From assembly GCA_964371555.1 (NCBI GenBank), contig CAYJMQ010000028.1, positions 1-25,605 of the forward strand: 25,605 nucleotides of DNA, written 5' to 3'. The DNA comes from CAYJMQ01 sp964371555 (GTDB taxonomy: Bacteria > Bdellovibrionota > JACOXK01 > 2-02-FULL-40-11). The translations under genes and the position numbers were made by a program. Below are positions 1 through 8,489 of the stretch, piece by piece; position 1 is the stretch's first letter, and each line of letters begins with the position of its first letter. Below the pieces are notes generated by a model, which saw nothing but the letters and a program-made list of their open reading frames with translations, made no database searches and was not told the DNA's origin.

Positions 1-199
1 TTGGTCAGCCCGCCCCCGGTTGAATCCGATGGGGAGCTGTTGAAGCCTCGAGCGCCTGCCGATCGGTGTTGGTAACGATAAATTCGACTCCATTTAGCCC
101 CTGACGAATCATCGTCTCAACCGCATTGCTCCCCCCGCCCCCCACTCCCACCACTTTAATTTTTGCGCCAACTGCCAATGTATCGTCGAACTCAAACAT
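1..199 (-). CDS. ftsZ: Cell division protein FtsZ, N-terminal fragment (partial, apparent frameshift at the edge)
   Basis: FtsZ is the tubulin-like GTPase that forms the cytokinetic ring. The visible 64 codons begin MFEFDD, followed by an IKVVGVGGGGSNAV nucleotide-binding strand and loop and the NTDRQALEAS segment typical of FtsZ. The start at 199 is fixed by a strong Shine-Dalgarno (GGAGGAGAGAGAT-ATG), although the frame stays open upstream to 247. The gene lies 26 bases after ftsA, the usual order. The reading frame hits TGA at positions 7-5, just after IQPGAG. FtsZ proteins normally continue with LTKG there, and adding one C before that TGA restores CTG ACC AA (Leu-Thr-Lys/Asn). The stop is therefore best read as a one-base error or deletion at the contig edge. 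The rest of the gene lies outside the window. Confidence 0.95.
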
Positions 200-225
200 A
201 TCTCTCTCCTCCGTTGCCGTTGTTT

Positions 226-1452
226 TTAAAAAATTTCTGTGATCCACTCCACCATTCGTGATTTGACCTTGTGATAAATGTTTTGTTCACGAATTTTAAA
301 TTTCGTATTTCGCTGATTTTTCGCGCCATAGAGAATCAGCCCCACCCCCGTTGCATAAATCGGCGAACTCACCACATCCAACAATCCGCCGAATCCTTTT
401 GGAATCCCCTTTCGGACCGGAAGATCAAAAATCATCTCCGCAAGTTCCTGCATTCCTGTAAGAAGCGTCGATCCCCCGGTAAGCACAACACCGGATGCCA
501 ATAAATCCTCATATCCACTTTTAATGATTTCTCTCTGAATAAGAGAAAGAATTTCCTCAACGCGGGGCTCAATGATTTCAGAAATCAATTTTCGGGAAAG
601 GGGTCTTGATTTTCTCCCCCCGACACTCTGCACATCGATCGTGTCATCTTTGGCAAGCAGAGACGATAGGGCACAGCCATATTTAATTTTGAGCTTCTCC
701 GCCTCCGCGGTCGGGGTTCTCAGCCCCACTGCCAGATCGTTCGTAATATGATTGCCGCCAAGAGATAATACCGCGGTGTGAACAATGCTCCCCTCGGAGA
801 AAATGGCAATGTCAGTCGTCCCTCCGCCAATATCAACCAATGCGACGCCAAGTTCTTTTTCATCCGGATTAAGCACCGCCTCGCTGGAGGCAATCTGCTG
901 AAGCACAATATCTGAAACATTCAAACCGGTTCGGTTTGCGCACTTAATGATGTTTTGCGCGGATGACACAGCCCCTGTCACAATATGAACCTTTGCTTCG
1001 AGACGAACACCGCTCATTCCAAGAGGTTCTTTAATGCCATCCTGGTCATCGATAATATATTCCTGAGGGATAATATGAATGACTTCACGATCCAGTGGAA
1101 TTGCGACCGCCTTTGCGGCATCAATCACGCGCCTGAGATCCCCCTCCTGGACTTCCTTATCTTTAACGGCAACCACGCCATGGCTGTTAAACCCCTTGAT
1201 ATGCCCCCCCGAAATTCCGCAATAGACGGATGAAATCTCAATCCCTGCCATTCGTTCGGCCTCTTCGATGGCCTTGTTAATCGACTCAACGGTACTCTCA
1301 ATATTGATCACCACCCCTTTTCGCAGCCCTGAGGAAGGGGACGTTCCAATCCCCACAATGTCGATTCCATTCTCAGTCTGTTCCCCGACAATGGCACAAA
1401 TTTTTGTTGTGCCTATATCGAGCCCTACGATATTTTCGCCTTTTTTAGCCAT
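226..1452 (-). CDS. ftsA: Cell division protein FtsA
   Basis: FtsA is an actin-like ATPase that tethers FtsZ to the inner membrane and recruits later divisome proteins. The 408-residue protein is of normal length. It shows the phosphate-1 loop GLDIGTTKICAIVGE (residues 9-23), the phosphate-2 loop VDIGGGTTD (about 204-212) and the adenosine motif VLTGGST (about 321-327). The extreme C-terminus, KSRMVEWITEIF, is an amphipathic helix of the kind that anchors FtsA in the membrane. The ATG at 1452 gives the canonical MAKKGENIVGLDIGTTK start, but no clear Shine-Dalgarno precedes it. It follows ftsQ after 70 bases and precedes ftsZ by 26. The 70-base gap holds a weak candidate promoter. Confidence 0.97.
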   Translation of the reverse strand: MAKKGENIVGLDIGTTKICAIVGEQTENGIDIVGIGTSPSSGLRKGVVINIESTVESINKAIEEAERMAGIEISSVYCGISGGHIKGFNSHGVVAVKDKEVQEGDLRRVIDAAKAVAIPLDREVIHIIPQEYIIDDQDGIKEPLGMSGVRLEAKVHIVTGAVSSAQNIIKCANRTGLNVSDIVLQQIASSEAVLNPDEKELGVALVDIGGGTTDIAIFSEGSIVHTAVLSLGGNHITNDLAVGLRTPTAEAEKLKIKYGCALSSLLAKDDTIDVQSVGGRKSRPLSRKLISEIIEPRVEEILSLIQREIIKSGYEDLLASGVVLTGGSTLLTGMQELAEMIFDLPVRKGIPKGFGGLLDVVSSPIYATGVGLILYGAKNQRNTKFKIREQNIYHKVKSRMVEWITEIF

Positions 1453-1493
1453 TGAGTCAGCTTGATTTTATACCTGCGAATACACCACAACTC

Positions 1494-1522
1494 CCTATAA
1501 TTACTCTATTTTTAAGCTACAA
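1494..1522 (-). promoter_or_regulatory. Weak candidate sigma-70 promoter upstream of ftsA
   Basis: In the 70-base ftsQ-ftsA gap the minus strand reads TTGTAG (1522-1517), a 17-base spacer, then TATAGG (1499-1494). This is 3/6 and 4/6 to consensus, so it could arise by chance in AT-rich DNA. An ftsA-proximal promoter would fit the need for higher FtsZ expression. It is a pattern match only. Confidence 0.2.
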
Positions 1523-2323
1523 TTATTTAGAGAGCTTTACAACAACTTTTTTGGAAAAATTGAGATCGATGAGTCTCGGCACAAGTAATTTTTGGGAGAG
1601 ATCGTACATGACCTTTTCCAACCGCAAGAATTTCTCATCCCAATAGTCTTGCCCCATCCTGATTTCAAAAACGGGCTGACGCGTAAAGACGATATACCCC
1701 ATCCCTTCTTTATACGCGACTTCAGAAATCGATAGATTTTTTAAAAACGATTTCGATTCATATAATTTAATGAGCTCATACGCCTTTAAAATCAGATCCC
1801 CCTTTTCGACCTCCTGAGCGTTCAGGCCGGAAATCACAGGAAAGCCGCTATTGTCGCTCGGCCTCAAAGGGGCAATTTTTTTTCCCGATGGATCCAAAAA
1901 ATAGAGCCCATCCCCATTCCCATTCATTGACAAAAGGGCTGCCGCTTTTTTTTCTGTGATATCGACACGAATGCGATCAGGAAAAATCCGGGAGACCTTG
2001 GTCTCCAATACCCACGGATTTTTTTTAATACTTGCCTGAATCGCGTTGAGATCGAGACGAAAGAGATTTCCCGACAGTTTTCCTATTAATTTTTTTAATT
2101 CTTCCTCCGAAATATGTTCGCTTGGAGAAATAATTGCGTTTTTATATTGAAAAATCTGAAGCGATTCAATGAGAGGAATTAAAAAGTGGAGCGTTTTATA
2201 GCTTAAAAAGCTTAAAGTTGGAACTGAAATGAGCAAAACAAAAAACATTAAAATTCTTTTGTATTGTCTCTGTTTCCGATAGCGAATGCGCTCAAGGACG
2301 GAATTAATGGTGGAGCTTTTCAT
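1523..2323 (-). CDS. ftsQ: Cell division protein FtsQ
   Basis: FtsQ is a bitopic membrane protein that links early cytoplasmic divisome proteins to the periplasmic synthase complex. From the ATG at 2323 the protein has 266 residues. A basic cytoplasmic tail (MKSSTINSVLERIRYRKQRQYKR) is followed by a transmembrane helix (ILMFFVLLISVPTLSFLSY). A POTRA-like domain follows, with SEEELKKLIG, NLFRLDLNAIQ and NPWVLETKVSRIFPDRIRVDI, and then the beta-rich FtsQ domain. The frame stays open to 2404, but those extra residues lie in the ddl coding region and lack similarity, so 2323 is preferred. It overlaps the end of ddl by 20 bases, which suggests translational coupling. Confidence 0.93.
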   Translation of the reverse strand: MKSSTINSVLERIRYRKQRQYKRILMFFVLLISVPTLSFLSYKTLHFLIPLIESLQIFQYKNAIISPSEHISEEELKKLIGKLSGNLFRLDLNAIQASIKKNPWVLETKVSRIFPDRIRVDITEKKAAALLSMNGNGDGLYFLDPSGKKIAPLRPSDNSGFPVISGLNAQEVEKGDLILKAYELIKLYESKSFLKNLSISEVAYKEGMGYIVFTRQPVFEIRMGQDYWDEKFLRLEKVMYDLSQKLLVPRLIDLNFSKKVVVKLSK

Positions 2324-3266
2324 GATCCAAGGCTGCCCCCCAAAGGATTTGCTCCACAAGATCATCAAATAATATGCCGCCATGCTTTGCCGCCATCGGA
2401 ACAAGACTCGTATCGGTCATTCCAGGCAAGGTGTTGATTTCAATAAACCAGGGCGTTCCCCGTTGATCGACCATAAAGTCGGCCCTCGCATACCCCCGAC
2501 ACTGAAGAAGCTCAAAGATTTTCAGCGAAACCCCTTCCGCAAGCCCGGCTGTCCGTTTTGAGACACGCGCGGGAATGATGTATTCAGTGGCCCCCTTTGT
2601 GTATTTTGAATGATAATCATAAAAGCCGCTTTTGGGAACAATTTCAATTAAAGGAAGGGCGCGCCCTGACAAAATAGAAACTGTCACCTGCGGACCTTTT
2701 ATAAATTTTTCCAACAAAATAGTGTCATCATATCTGACAGCGTCATCAACGGCTTCTCTTAATTTTCTTTTTTCAAAAACAACCGTTGTCCCGCGCGTCG
2801 AACCCTCTGCCTGCGCCTTTACGACAATTGGGTAACGAATCTGCCGTTCCAGTTTTTTAAAAGAATCTTTCTTTGCGTGAAAGATAGTATATGGAGGTGT
2901 TTTTATTTTTTGAGATTCAGCCACTCTCTTCGTAAGAATCTTATTCATGCCTATGGCAGAAGCCATGACGCCAGAGCCTGTGTAAGGAATTCCCAAACAT
3001 TCGAGAAGCCCCTGAACCGTTCCATCCTCGGCCAGTTTCCCGTGGAGTCCTAAAACCGCAACATCTATTTTTTCCGATAGAATCTGTGAAACAATATCTT
3101 TTCCAACTTCAATCCCAATAACATTGTATTCTTTTCTTTCAAGAGCTGCGAGCATCGCTTTGCCGCTTTTGACAGAGATCTCCCTTTCAGAAGAAAGCCC
3201 CCCATAGAGAACCCCAATCCGCTTTTCCTTAAACCATTTCCGCTTTTGTTCGTCTGGATTCAACAA
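2304..3266 (-). CDS. ddl: D-alanine--D-alanine ligase
   Basis: An ATP-grasp enzyme that joins two D-alanines to make the dipeptide MurF adds to the UDP-MurNAc tripeptide. The N-terminal KRIGVLYGGLSSEREISVKSG, the central VVKAQAEGSTRGTTVV ATP-binding loop and the C-terminal DFMVDQRGTPWFIEINTLPGMT (metal- and phosphate-binding D and E/N residues) are characteristic. At 320 residues it is a typical DdlB. No ATG fits the start. A TTG at 3266, with a second TTG just after, is preceded by GAGGTG at good spacing (GAGGTGATCG-TTG) and gives a 38-base overlap with murB. A TTG start plus overlap implies coupled, probably moderate, translation. Confidence 0.95.
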   Translation of the reverse strand: MLNPDEQKRKWFKEKRIGVLYGGLSSEREISVKSGKAMLAALERKEYNVIGIEVGKDIVSQILSEKIDVAVLGLHGKLAEDGTVQGLLECLGIPYTGSGVMASAIGMNKILTKRVAESQKIKTPPYTIFHAKKDSFKKLERQIRYPIVVKAQAEGSTRGTTVVFEKRKLREAVDDAVRYDDTILLEKFIKGPQVTVSILSGRALPLIEIVPKSGFYDYHSKYTKGATEYIIPARVSKRTAGLAEGVSLKIFELLQCRGYARADFMVDQRGTPWFIEINTLPGMTDTSLVPMAAKHGGILFDDLVEQILWGAALDHEKLHH

Positions 3267-4164
3267 CGATCACCTCTTCTTCAAGTTCAACACCATGCGT
3301 ATCTTTTACTCTTTTTTTAACATAATCAATAATGGCCAGGATATCTTCTGACGTGGCATGTCCGTGGTTGACAATAAAATTCGCGTGTTTTTTAGAAACC
3401 TCCGCATCCCCCACTCTGTATCCTTTACAGCCAGCCGCTTCAATCAGACGTCCAGCCGTAGTTTCGGGGGGATTTTTAAAAGTTGATCCACAGCTGGGAT
3501 AACCAAATGGCTGTTTTTCTTTTCGATCGTCAAGAAGTTTTTGGACGCGGGCTTTAAGAATCTCTTTTTTTTCAAAATGGAGATGAAAGATAGAGGCAAT
3601 AATGATTTTTTGATGACAAAACGTCTGCCCCCGATAGAAAAAACAATTGGGCGTAACAGTTAATTCTTCAATCTGCGCATTTTCGTTGAGCAGATAAATC
3701 TTTTCGGCGATTTCGGAGAAATCGCCGAGGCTGCCGGCATTCATAAAGAGCCCTCCCCCAATCTGGCCGGGAACGCCGCTTAAAAATTCGAGCCCTGAAA
3801 ACCCCCGTTCAACAGTCCAGTTGAGAAGGCGCTTTTTATCGACACCCGCGCCAACTTTGATTCGGACAGATTTTGAATCGCCTTCAAGGATTTCAATTCC
3901 ATCAAAGTGGGAAAGATTAAATATAACCCCCCCAAATCCTTCATCTGGAAAAAGAAGGTTCGAGCCCTGTCCTAAAATAAAATAGGGGATTTGATATTGA
4001 ATCACCCGGGAGAAAACAGTTGCCAGATCTGAAACACTTTTCGGATAAAATAAAACGTCCGCGGGGCCTCCTACGCGAAAAGTCGTGTGGCGGGAAAGGG
4101 GTTCGGACCATAAAATCTCCCCCTGCATTCCGAAAAAAATAGGTTTCAAATCTGAAACAGTCAT
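3229..4164 (-). CDS. murB: UDP-N-acetylenolpyruvoylglucosamine reductase MurB
   Basis: MurB is a cytoplasmic FAD enzyme that reduces enolpyruvyl-UDP-GlcNAc to UDP-MurNAc. The 311-residue protein shows the FAD-binding motifs TTFRVGGPADVLFYP and ILGQGSNLL, then SGVPGQIGGGLFMNAG, and the C-terminal YPSCGSTFKNP with the active-site serine and GYRVGDAEVSKKHANFIVN. The absence of the long insert and the GSTFKNP context resemble the type II (Gram-positive-like) form, as is common outside enterobacteria. The ATG at 4164 shares one base with the murC stop (TGATG), a classic termination-reinitiation junction. A GTG one codon upstream (4167) is an alternative start. The 3' end overlaps ddl by 38 bases. 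Confidence 0.97.
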   Translation of the reverse strand: MTVSDLKPIFFGMQGEILWSEPLSRHTTFRVGGPADVLFYPKSVSDLATVFSRVIQYQIPYFILGQGSNLLFPDEGFGGVIFNLSHFDGIEILEGDSKSVRIKVGAGVDKKRLLNWTVERGFSGLEFLSGVPGQIGGGLFMNAGSLGDFSEIAEKIYLLNENAQIEELTVTPNCFFYRGQTFCHQKIIIASIFHLHFEKKEILKARVQKLLDDRKEKQPFGYPSCGSTFKNPPETTAGRLIEAAGCKGYRVGDAEVSKKHANFIVNHGHATSEDILAIIDYVKKRVKDTHGVELEEEVIVVESRRTKAEMV

Positions 4165-5561
4165 CACTTTCGAACCGCCGTCCTTTTCATAAGCTCCAGA
4201 AGCTCTTCGCCGGCCTTCCAGACATCCCCCGCCCCCAGAGTCAAAACAACATCCCCCTTTTTGATCATCTTTTCAAGCTCGTAGGCGATATGCTCCCTTC
4301 TTGATATGAAATGGACATTTTTCTTATGTTTTTTAAGAAGGGGGAGGAGTTTTTCTGATCTCACCCCCGGAATCGGTTTTTCACCTGCCGGATAAATTTC
4401 CGTCACCAGCACGAGGTCAGCGTCATGAAATGCCGTCGCAAACTTCTTTAATAAATCTTTTGTTCTTGTGTAGCGATGGGGCTGAAAAACAACAACCAGT
4501 CTTCGTTTGGGCCATACTTTCTTACACGCCGCAAGGGTCGCCTCAATTTCGGTGGGGTGATGCCCATAGTCATCGAGAACTGTCACATGAGAAACCTCTC
4601 CGCGAATCTGGAATCGCCTCTGAACACCCGTGTAAGAGGCAAGCCCCTTTCTGATTTTTTGGAAAGGAAGATCCAATTCCCTGCCAACTACGACGGCCGA
4701 CAATGCGTTCTTAACGTTATGGACGCCCGGAACCTGAAGCTGAATGTCGCCTAATTTTTGATTTTTAAAATAGACATCAAACCGGCTTGTCATATTTTTG
4801 AAATGAATGTTTTTTGCCTGATAATCACAATGATCGGAAATTCCATACGTCAAAATTCGTTTTTTAATATTCTTCAAAATTGAAATAACATTTTTTTCAT
4901 CGCCGCAGACAATCCCGGCTCCATAAAACGGGAGTTTATTTAAAAAGGTTGCGAATGCCCTTTTGATATTTTCCAGGTTTTTATAATAATCGAGATGATC
5001 ATCGTCGATATTCGTCACAACGGCAATCGTCGGAGAGAGGAGATTGAAAGAACCATCGCTTTCATCAGCCTCGGCAACCAAAAGTTCCCCCTGGCCGAGT
5101 TTCGCGTTTGTCCCCCAACGGTTTAGACGCCCCCCGATCACAACCGTCGGATCAACCCCGCAAGCCGCAAGCATCGTTCCAATCATCGATGTCGTCGTCG
5201 TTTTGCCATGCGTTCCCGCAATCGCAATCCCCCGCTTCATCCGCATAAGCTCAGCAAGCATCTCCGCCCGCGGGATCACAGGAATTTTAAGTTTTACAGC
5301 CTTTACCACTTCAGGATTGGTTTGAGAAACGGCTGAGGAAATGACAACCGCGTCTGGCTGCTTCACATGGCTCATCCGATGCCCTTCAAACACTTTCGCG
5401 CCGAGAGATTCCAATCTTCTTGTAATTTCAGTTTTCAAAAGATCCGATCCGGTAACCTTATAACCGAGGTTTAGCAGCACTTCGGCGATGCCGCTCATTC
5501 CAATCCCGCCTATTCCAACAAAATGAATCTCCTGAAAACGCTTATGAGACATAATCCACAT
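4164..5561 (-). CDS. murC: UDP-N-acetylmuramate--L-alanine ligase MurC
   Basis: MurC adds the first amino acid (L-Ala) to UDP-MurNAc in the cytoplasm. The 465-residue protein opens with IHFVGIGGIGMSGIAEVL (UDP-binding Rossmann loop), has the Mur-ligase P-loop AGTHGKTTTTSMIG (about residues 112-125), EADESDGSF and TNIDDDHLDYY in the central domain, and the C-terminal FQPHRYTRT motif. The ATG at 5561 is the longest start. The ATG at 5552 (MSHKRF) is equally plausible, and neither has a good Shine-Dalgarno. It is the first dcw gene after the four-gene insert, 81 bases after the 948-residue secreted protein, so it either depends on read-through across the insert or has a promoter I could not recognise. 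Confidence 0.98.
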   Translation of the reverse strand: MWIMSHKRFQEIHFVGIGGIGMSGIAEVLLNLGYKVTGSDLLKTEITRRLESLGAKVFEGHRMSHVKQPDAVVISSAVSQTNPEVVKAVKLKIPVIPRAEMLAELMRMKRGIAIAGTHGKTTTTSMIGTMLAACGVDPTVVIGGRLNRWGTNAKLGQGELLVAEADESDGSFNLLSPTIAVVTNIDDDHLDYYKNLENIKRAFATFLNKLPFYGAGIVCGDEKNVISILKNIKKRILTYGISDHCDYQAKNIHFKNMTSRFDVYFKNQKLGDIQLQVPGVHNVKNALSAVVVGRELDLPFQKIRKGLASYTGVQRRFQIRGEVSHVTVLDDYGHHPTEIEATLAACKKVWPKRRLVVVFQPHRYTRTKDLLKKFATAFHDADLVLVTEIYPAGEKPIPGVRSEKLLPLLKKHKKNVHFISRREHIAYELEKMIKKGDVVLTLGAGDVWKAGEELLELMKRTAVRK

Positions 5562-5642
5562 TTATCATTAAAAATAGCCCATTCAAAGTGGATTTAAATG
5601 CAGGAATTTGCGAAAAAATTAAAGGGATATCCTTGAATCGCT
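5562..5642. other. Short AT-rich spacer between the insert and murC
   Basis: This 81-base gap contains a small GGATATCC palindrome and an interrupted ATTCAA/TTGAAT inverted repeat, but no GC-rich stem followed by a T run and no good promoter. I see no convincing terminator that would stop transcription from entering murC. Confidence 0.5.
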
Positions 5643-8489
5643 CTAATTAGAAAATAAAAAAGGCTGGAAAAAATGCGCTCCCGACACCCCATCCGCGCCA
5701 ACCATGTGAAAAAAGAAAGCATGGAGACGAGCCGTTCCACGCTCAACGGAATTAATGGTAAAGACAACCCGAACATTGGATCCACGTCTCGTTACCTGCG
5801 CTTCTCCAAATATTCCCGCCACGCCGCCTGTGGATACGCGATAAAATTCACTTCCATCCGGCTCCTTAAAATAGAGCCTATCCTCTCCACGTATCAGGGT
5901 ATTCAATCGAATACCCGCGTTAGGCGTGATGGGATCTTCCGCGCTGACGGTAATAAAGAGATCTTTATCGTAACCCCCTGTTGCCGCGCTAAACTCAACA
6001 ATCAGTTTGTTGCCTTGCACACTCTGAATGACTGTCACATTTGGATTCACCTTGATCGATCCGGGCGCGAGAGCGAATGCTTTTTCTTTTTGCTCCCTGA
6101 ATGTCGCGGGATCAGAACTGCTCGTTACATTTCCGTCTATCTGACCTGAAGCGCCTCCCGCGCCGCCCCCTGTGCCTATGTCTTCTTCCGTCGGAGGAGC
6201 AATCGCTGAGCTTTCAGCCGCAACATATTTATATATGAGTGTCCCCGTGAGCTCGAATGTCGTAATCGTCTCAAAACCGGGGCGTTTTTCTTCAGCGAGA
6301 ATACGATAATTCACCTTGTCCTCATGTCCAGGAGTCGCATCTCCAGGCACATAACTGGCCAAATTAAATGGGAAAAATCTGGCATCTCCCAAAATTGAAC
6401 GCCTCAGAGCCGCCCCACTGCTGATTTGTTCCCCTGTTCCATTTCCATTTGGAAATAACTTTCCTTTAAAATCCGCTTCAAATGTAAGTGTCACTTCAGT
6501 CAACCTGACAAATCCTCCTATTATAAATAAAGGCTTGAGCGCTTTCGGACTTGTACCAGAAAGTGTAATGATTCTGGTCGTCTTGTCACCAACAACCACT
6601 TCCTCTACTCTCGGATCGGGATCGCCTTTAGCGGCTCTATGGAAAGACAAGACATCCTGCGGTTTATCTGCTGCCGCGTCGGTAATATTGATGGTGATGG
6701 TTGTCTCCGTGAATGAAAGATTTTTCGCTTCAGGCGTCAGTCTTGGTTTCGCCGAGATTTTAATGATATCCTGTTTATCGTCTGTTGTTTCCTGATTTGG
6801 AACATAGGATAGTTGGAAAGGATCTGGCTGCGGTTCCCGCGCCGCTGTCAGCCTGTTCAGACGATTGTCCTCAGTCACGCTCAGAGGATCTCCCAAGGGT
6901 TGAAGAAGCGGCAGAAAACGATCTGGTGATCGTTCCCGTTCCTCTTGTGTCGCGCCCTCAGCGCGCTTTAATGTTCCTGTAAATTCAGAACCATCCATGC
7001 TTGCGATATAGTGGCTCACATGCTGCAGATCAGCGGAAGGAACAGACAGATCAACGTTTATAAATATCTCTCTATTACGTGGCGTGCTGACGGTCTGCGG
7101 AACCAGCTCAATCGTCCGCGCCGGAGCGGGTGATGTGCCACCCGGCGTACCCGGTGTGCCGGTTTCTCCCGCACGGTTAATCTTAATAATCACACTTGCT
7201 TTAATATCGCGACGCGGATCATCCGCTTGAAATGCATCCGAGAAAATATTGATCTTAAAAAAATCTTCCACATCCCGCCCACCGGACACGTCATCCAGAC
7301 CATCACCCGGCTTATATATAATCTCGCCCTTGTCTCTGGAAATACTAATCACAACAACGCCCTTTTTGGTTGGGTCAGACGGCCGTATAAGAGTGCCATC
7401 GAAACTGGAATCTCTCTCAGAAATATCAATTCTTAAAGCCTTGGCTTTTATTTCTTCTGTCTGAGACTTTGTCAAAATGGCATCTGTCTCACCCTTTGCC
7501 AAAACGTCTTCCAGGAGATTAATGGTAAGATCCGGGCCATTTGCATCGACACTTTTTTCAACGGTGATTAACTTAAAGGCGCCTGAAGCGCCTCCCGCGC
7601 CTCCCCCTGTGCCGATATCATCTTCTGTCGGAGTGGCCAGCGTTTTCGATGGCAATGACACTGGACAACAACATTGCACATACCCTGAAACAGCTATTCG
7701 AACGAGAATGGCTTTTCCGGGCTTACGGCCGCTTGGGTAATGATACCCGCTAAAAACAGTAAATTCCCCCTCTTCTATGTTAATGCGAGAACATATCCGG
7801 TTCCCTTCGGTCACAGTGACGCGCTCCTTGCCAAACAATAAAGCATCTAATTGTTCACTCATTTTTAACACGGTTGTTCTTCGATGTATCCTCCGGAAAG
7901 CCTGCCTTCGGGAAAGGATATTAAATTCTATTTCGTCGAACTCCGTCAAACCCTCTTCTCTATTTTGTCTAAAGTTATCGCTAAAGGTTGGTCTGGATCC
8001 GATAATCAACTCCTCTAAAAAAAATCTGGTTATGGTATCTGGTGTTATCGTTTCCCCTTCTTTCAAGATGGACTCTACGGGATCAGCCAATCTCCCATCC
8101 GGCAAAAGCTCTCGTTTTTCTATGCTTAAGCTTTTTACGGAAAAAATAAACTCAAAATCACAGCCGGGCCTGCTCTTGTCATATCCCTTAATTTCTCCTC
8201 TTATGTCGGGAGGTGTCTTCGTTTCCTTATTCTGGAATTTCATGAAGTCTTTAAATAAATCGGACAGATCATGGTCATTTTCAAACCCGAAACTAGACTT
8301 TTTATTATTGATTTTAAAATTCAGGGGGTCCTGCAATTCACCTCTGAAGGGACCTACACCCTGAATTGAAGCTTTGATGACACCCCCAAAATGTGAGAGG
8401 TGACAGTCAGGTTCGACCGAATAGACCAAAGGGGCGGGGAAAAGACTACATACGATTAAGAATGTCAGATAAAATTTCTCGCGTTGCAT
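5643..8489 (-). CDS. Large secreted beta-rich protein of unknown function with a duplicated Gly-rich linker
   Basis: I do not recognise the family. The start at 8489 is fixed by GGAGG six bases upstream (GTGGAGGATGCGC-ATG), although the frame is open to 8567. It gives 948 residues with a Sec signal peptide (MQREKFYLTFLIVCSLFPAPLVYS), so the product is exported. The mature chain is rich in predicted beta strands and charged loops and splits into three segments (about 25-286, 304-765, 783-948). These are separated by two near-identical linkers, PTEDDIGTGGGAGGASG (287-303) and PTEEDIGTGGGAGGASG (766-782). A Pro/Gly/Thr stretch (about 441-458) looks like a further hinge. Cys-Cys-Cys occurs at 273-275. 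No membrane span or enzyme motif is visible after the signal peptide. The gene overlaps the upstream lipoprotein gene by 44 bases, so the two are probably co-translated. A surface or periplasmic structural role is a guess. Confidence 0.85.
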   Translation of the reverse strand: MQREKFYLTFLIVCSLFPAPLVYSVEPDCHLSHFGGVIKASIQGVGPFRGELQDPLNFKINNKKSSFGFENDHDLSDLFKDFMKFQNKETKTPPDIRGEIKGYDKSRPGCDFEFIFSVKSLSIEKRELLPDGRLADPVESILKEGETITPDTITRFFLEELIIGSRPTFSDNFRQNREEGLTEFDEIEFNILSRRQAFRRIHRRTTVLKMSEQLDALLFGKERVTVTEGNRICSRINIEEGEFTVFSGYHYPSGRKPGKAILVRIAVSGYVQCCCPVSLPSKTLATPTEDDIGTGGGAGGASGAFKLITVEKSVDANGPDLTINLLEDVLAKGETDAILTKSQTEEIKAKALRIDISERDSSFDGTLIRPSDPTKKGVVVISISRDKGEIIYKPGDGLDDVSGGRDVEDFFKINIFSDAFQADDPRRDIKASVIIKINRAGETGTPGTPGGTSPAPARTIELVPQTVSTPRNREIFINVDLSVPSADLQHVSHYIASMDGSEFTGTLKRAEGATQEERERSPDRFLPLLQPLGDPLSVTEDNRLNRLTAAREPQPDPFQLSYVPNQETTDDKQDIIKISAKPRLTPEAKNLSFTETTITINITDAAADKPQDVLSFHRAAKGDPDPRVEEVVVGDKTTRIITLSGTSPKALKPLFIIGGFVRLTEVTLTFEADFKGKLFPNGNGTGEQISSGAALRRSILGDARFFPFNLASYVPGDATPGHEDKVNYRILAEEKRPGFETITTFELTGTLIYKYVAAESSAIAPPTEEDIGTGGGAGGASGQIDGNVTSSSDPATFREQKEKAFALAPGSIKVNPNVTVIQSVQGNKLIVEFSAATGGYDKDLFITVSAEDPITPNAGIRLNTLIRGEDRLYFKEPDGSEFYRVSTGGVAGIFGEAQVTRRGSNVRVVFTINSVERGTARLHAFFFHMVGADGVSGAHFFQPFLFSN
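6144..6195 (-). repeat. Linker repeat, copy 2 (Gly-rich coding duplication)
   Basis: This 52-base segment matches 7581-7632 at 46 of 52 positions by my alignment. In both places it encodes PTE(D/E)DIGTGGGAGGASG. High identity at DNA level, including silent sites, suggests recent duplication or gene conversion. Confidence 0.85.
7581..7632 (-). repeat. Linker repeat, copy 1 (Gly-rich coding duplication)
   Basis: Partner of 6144-6195, about 1.4 kb away within the same gene. It lies between the N-terminal segment and the large central segment of the 948-residue protein. Confidence 0.85.

Noticed and set aside
5673..6149. Plus-strand open frame of about 158 codons opposite the 948-residue gene
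   Set aside because: It is antisense to a gene with a clear signal peptide and strong Shine-Dalgarno, has no recognisable domain and a composition typical of shadow frames. The same applies to the other plus-strand frames in the window.
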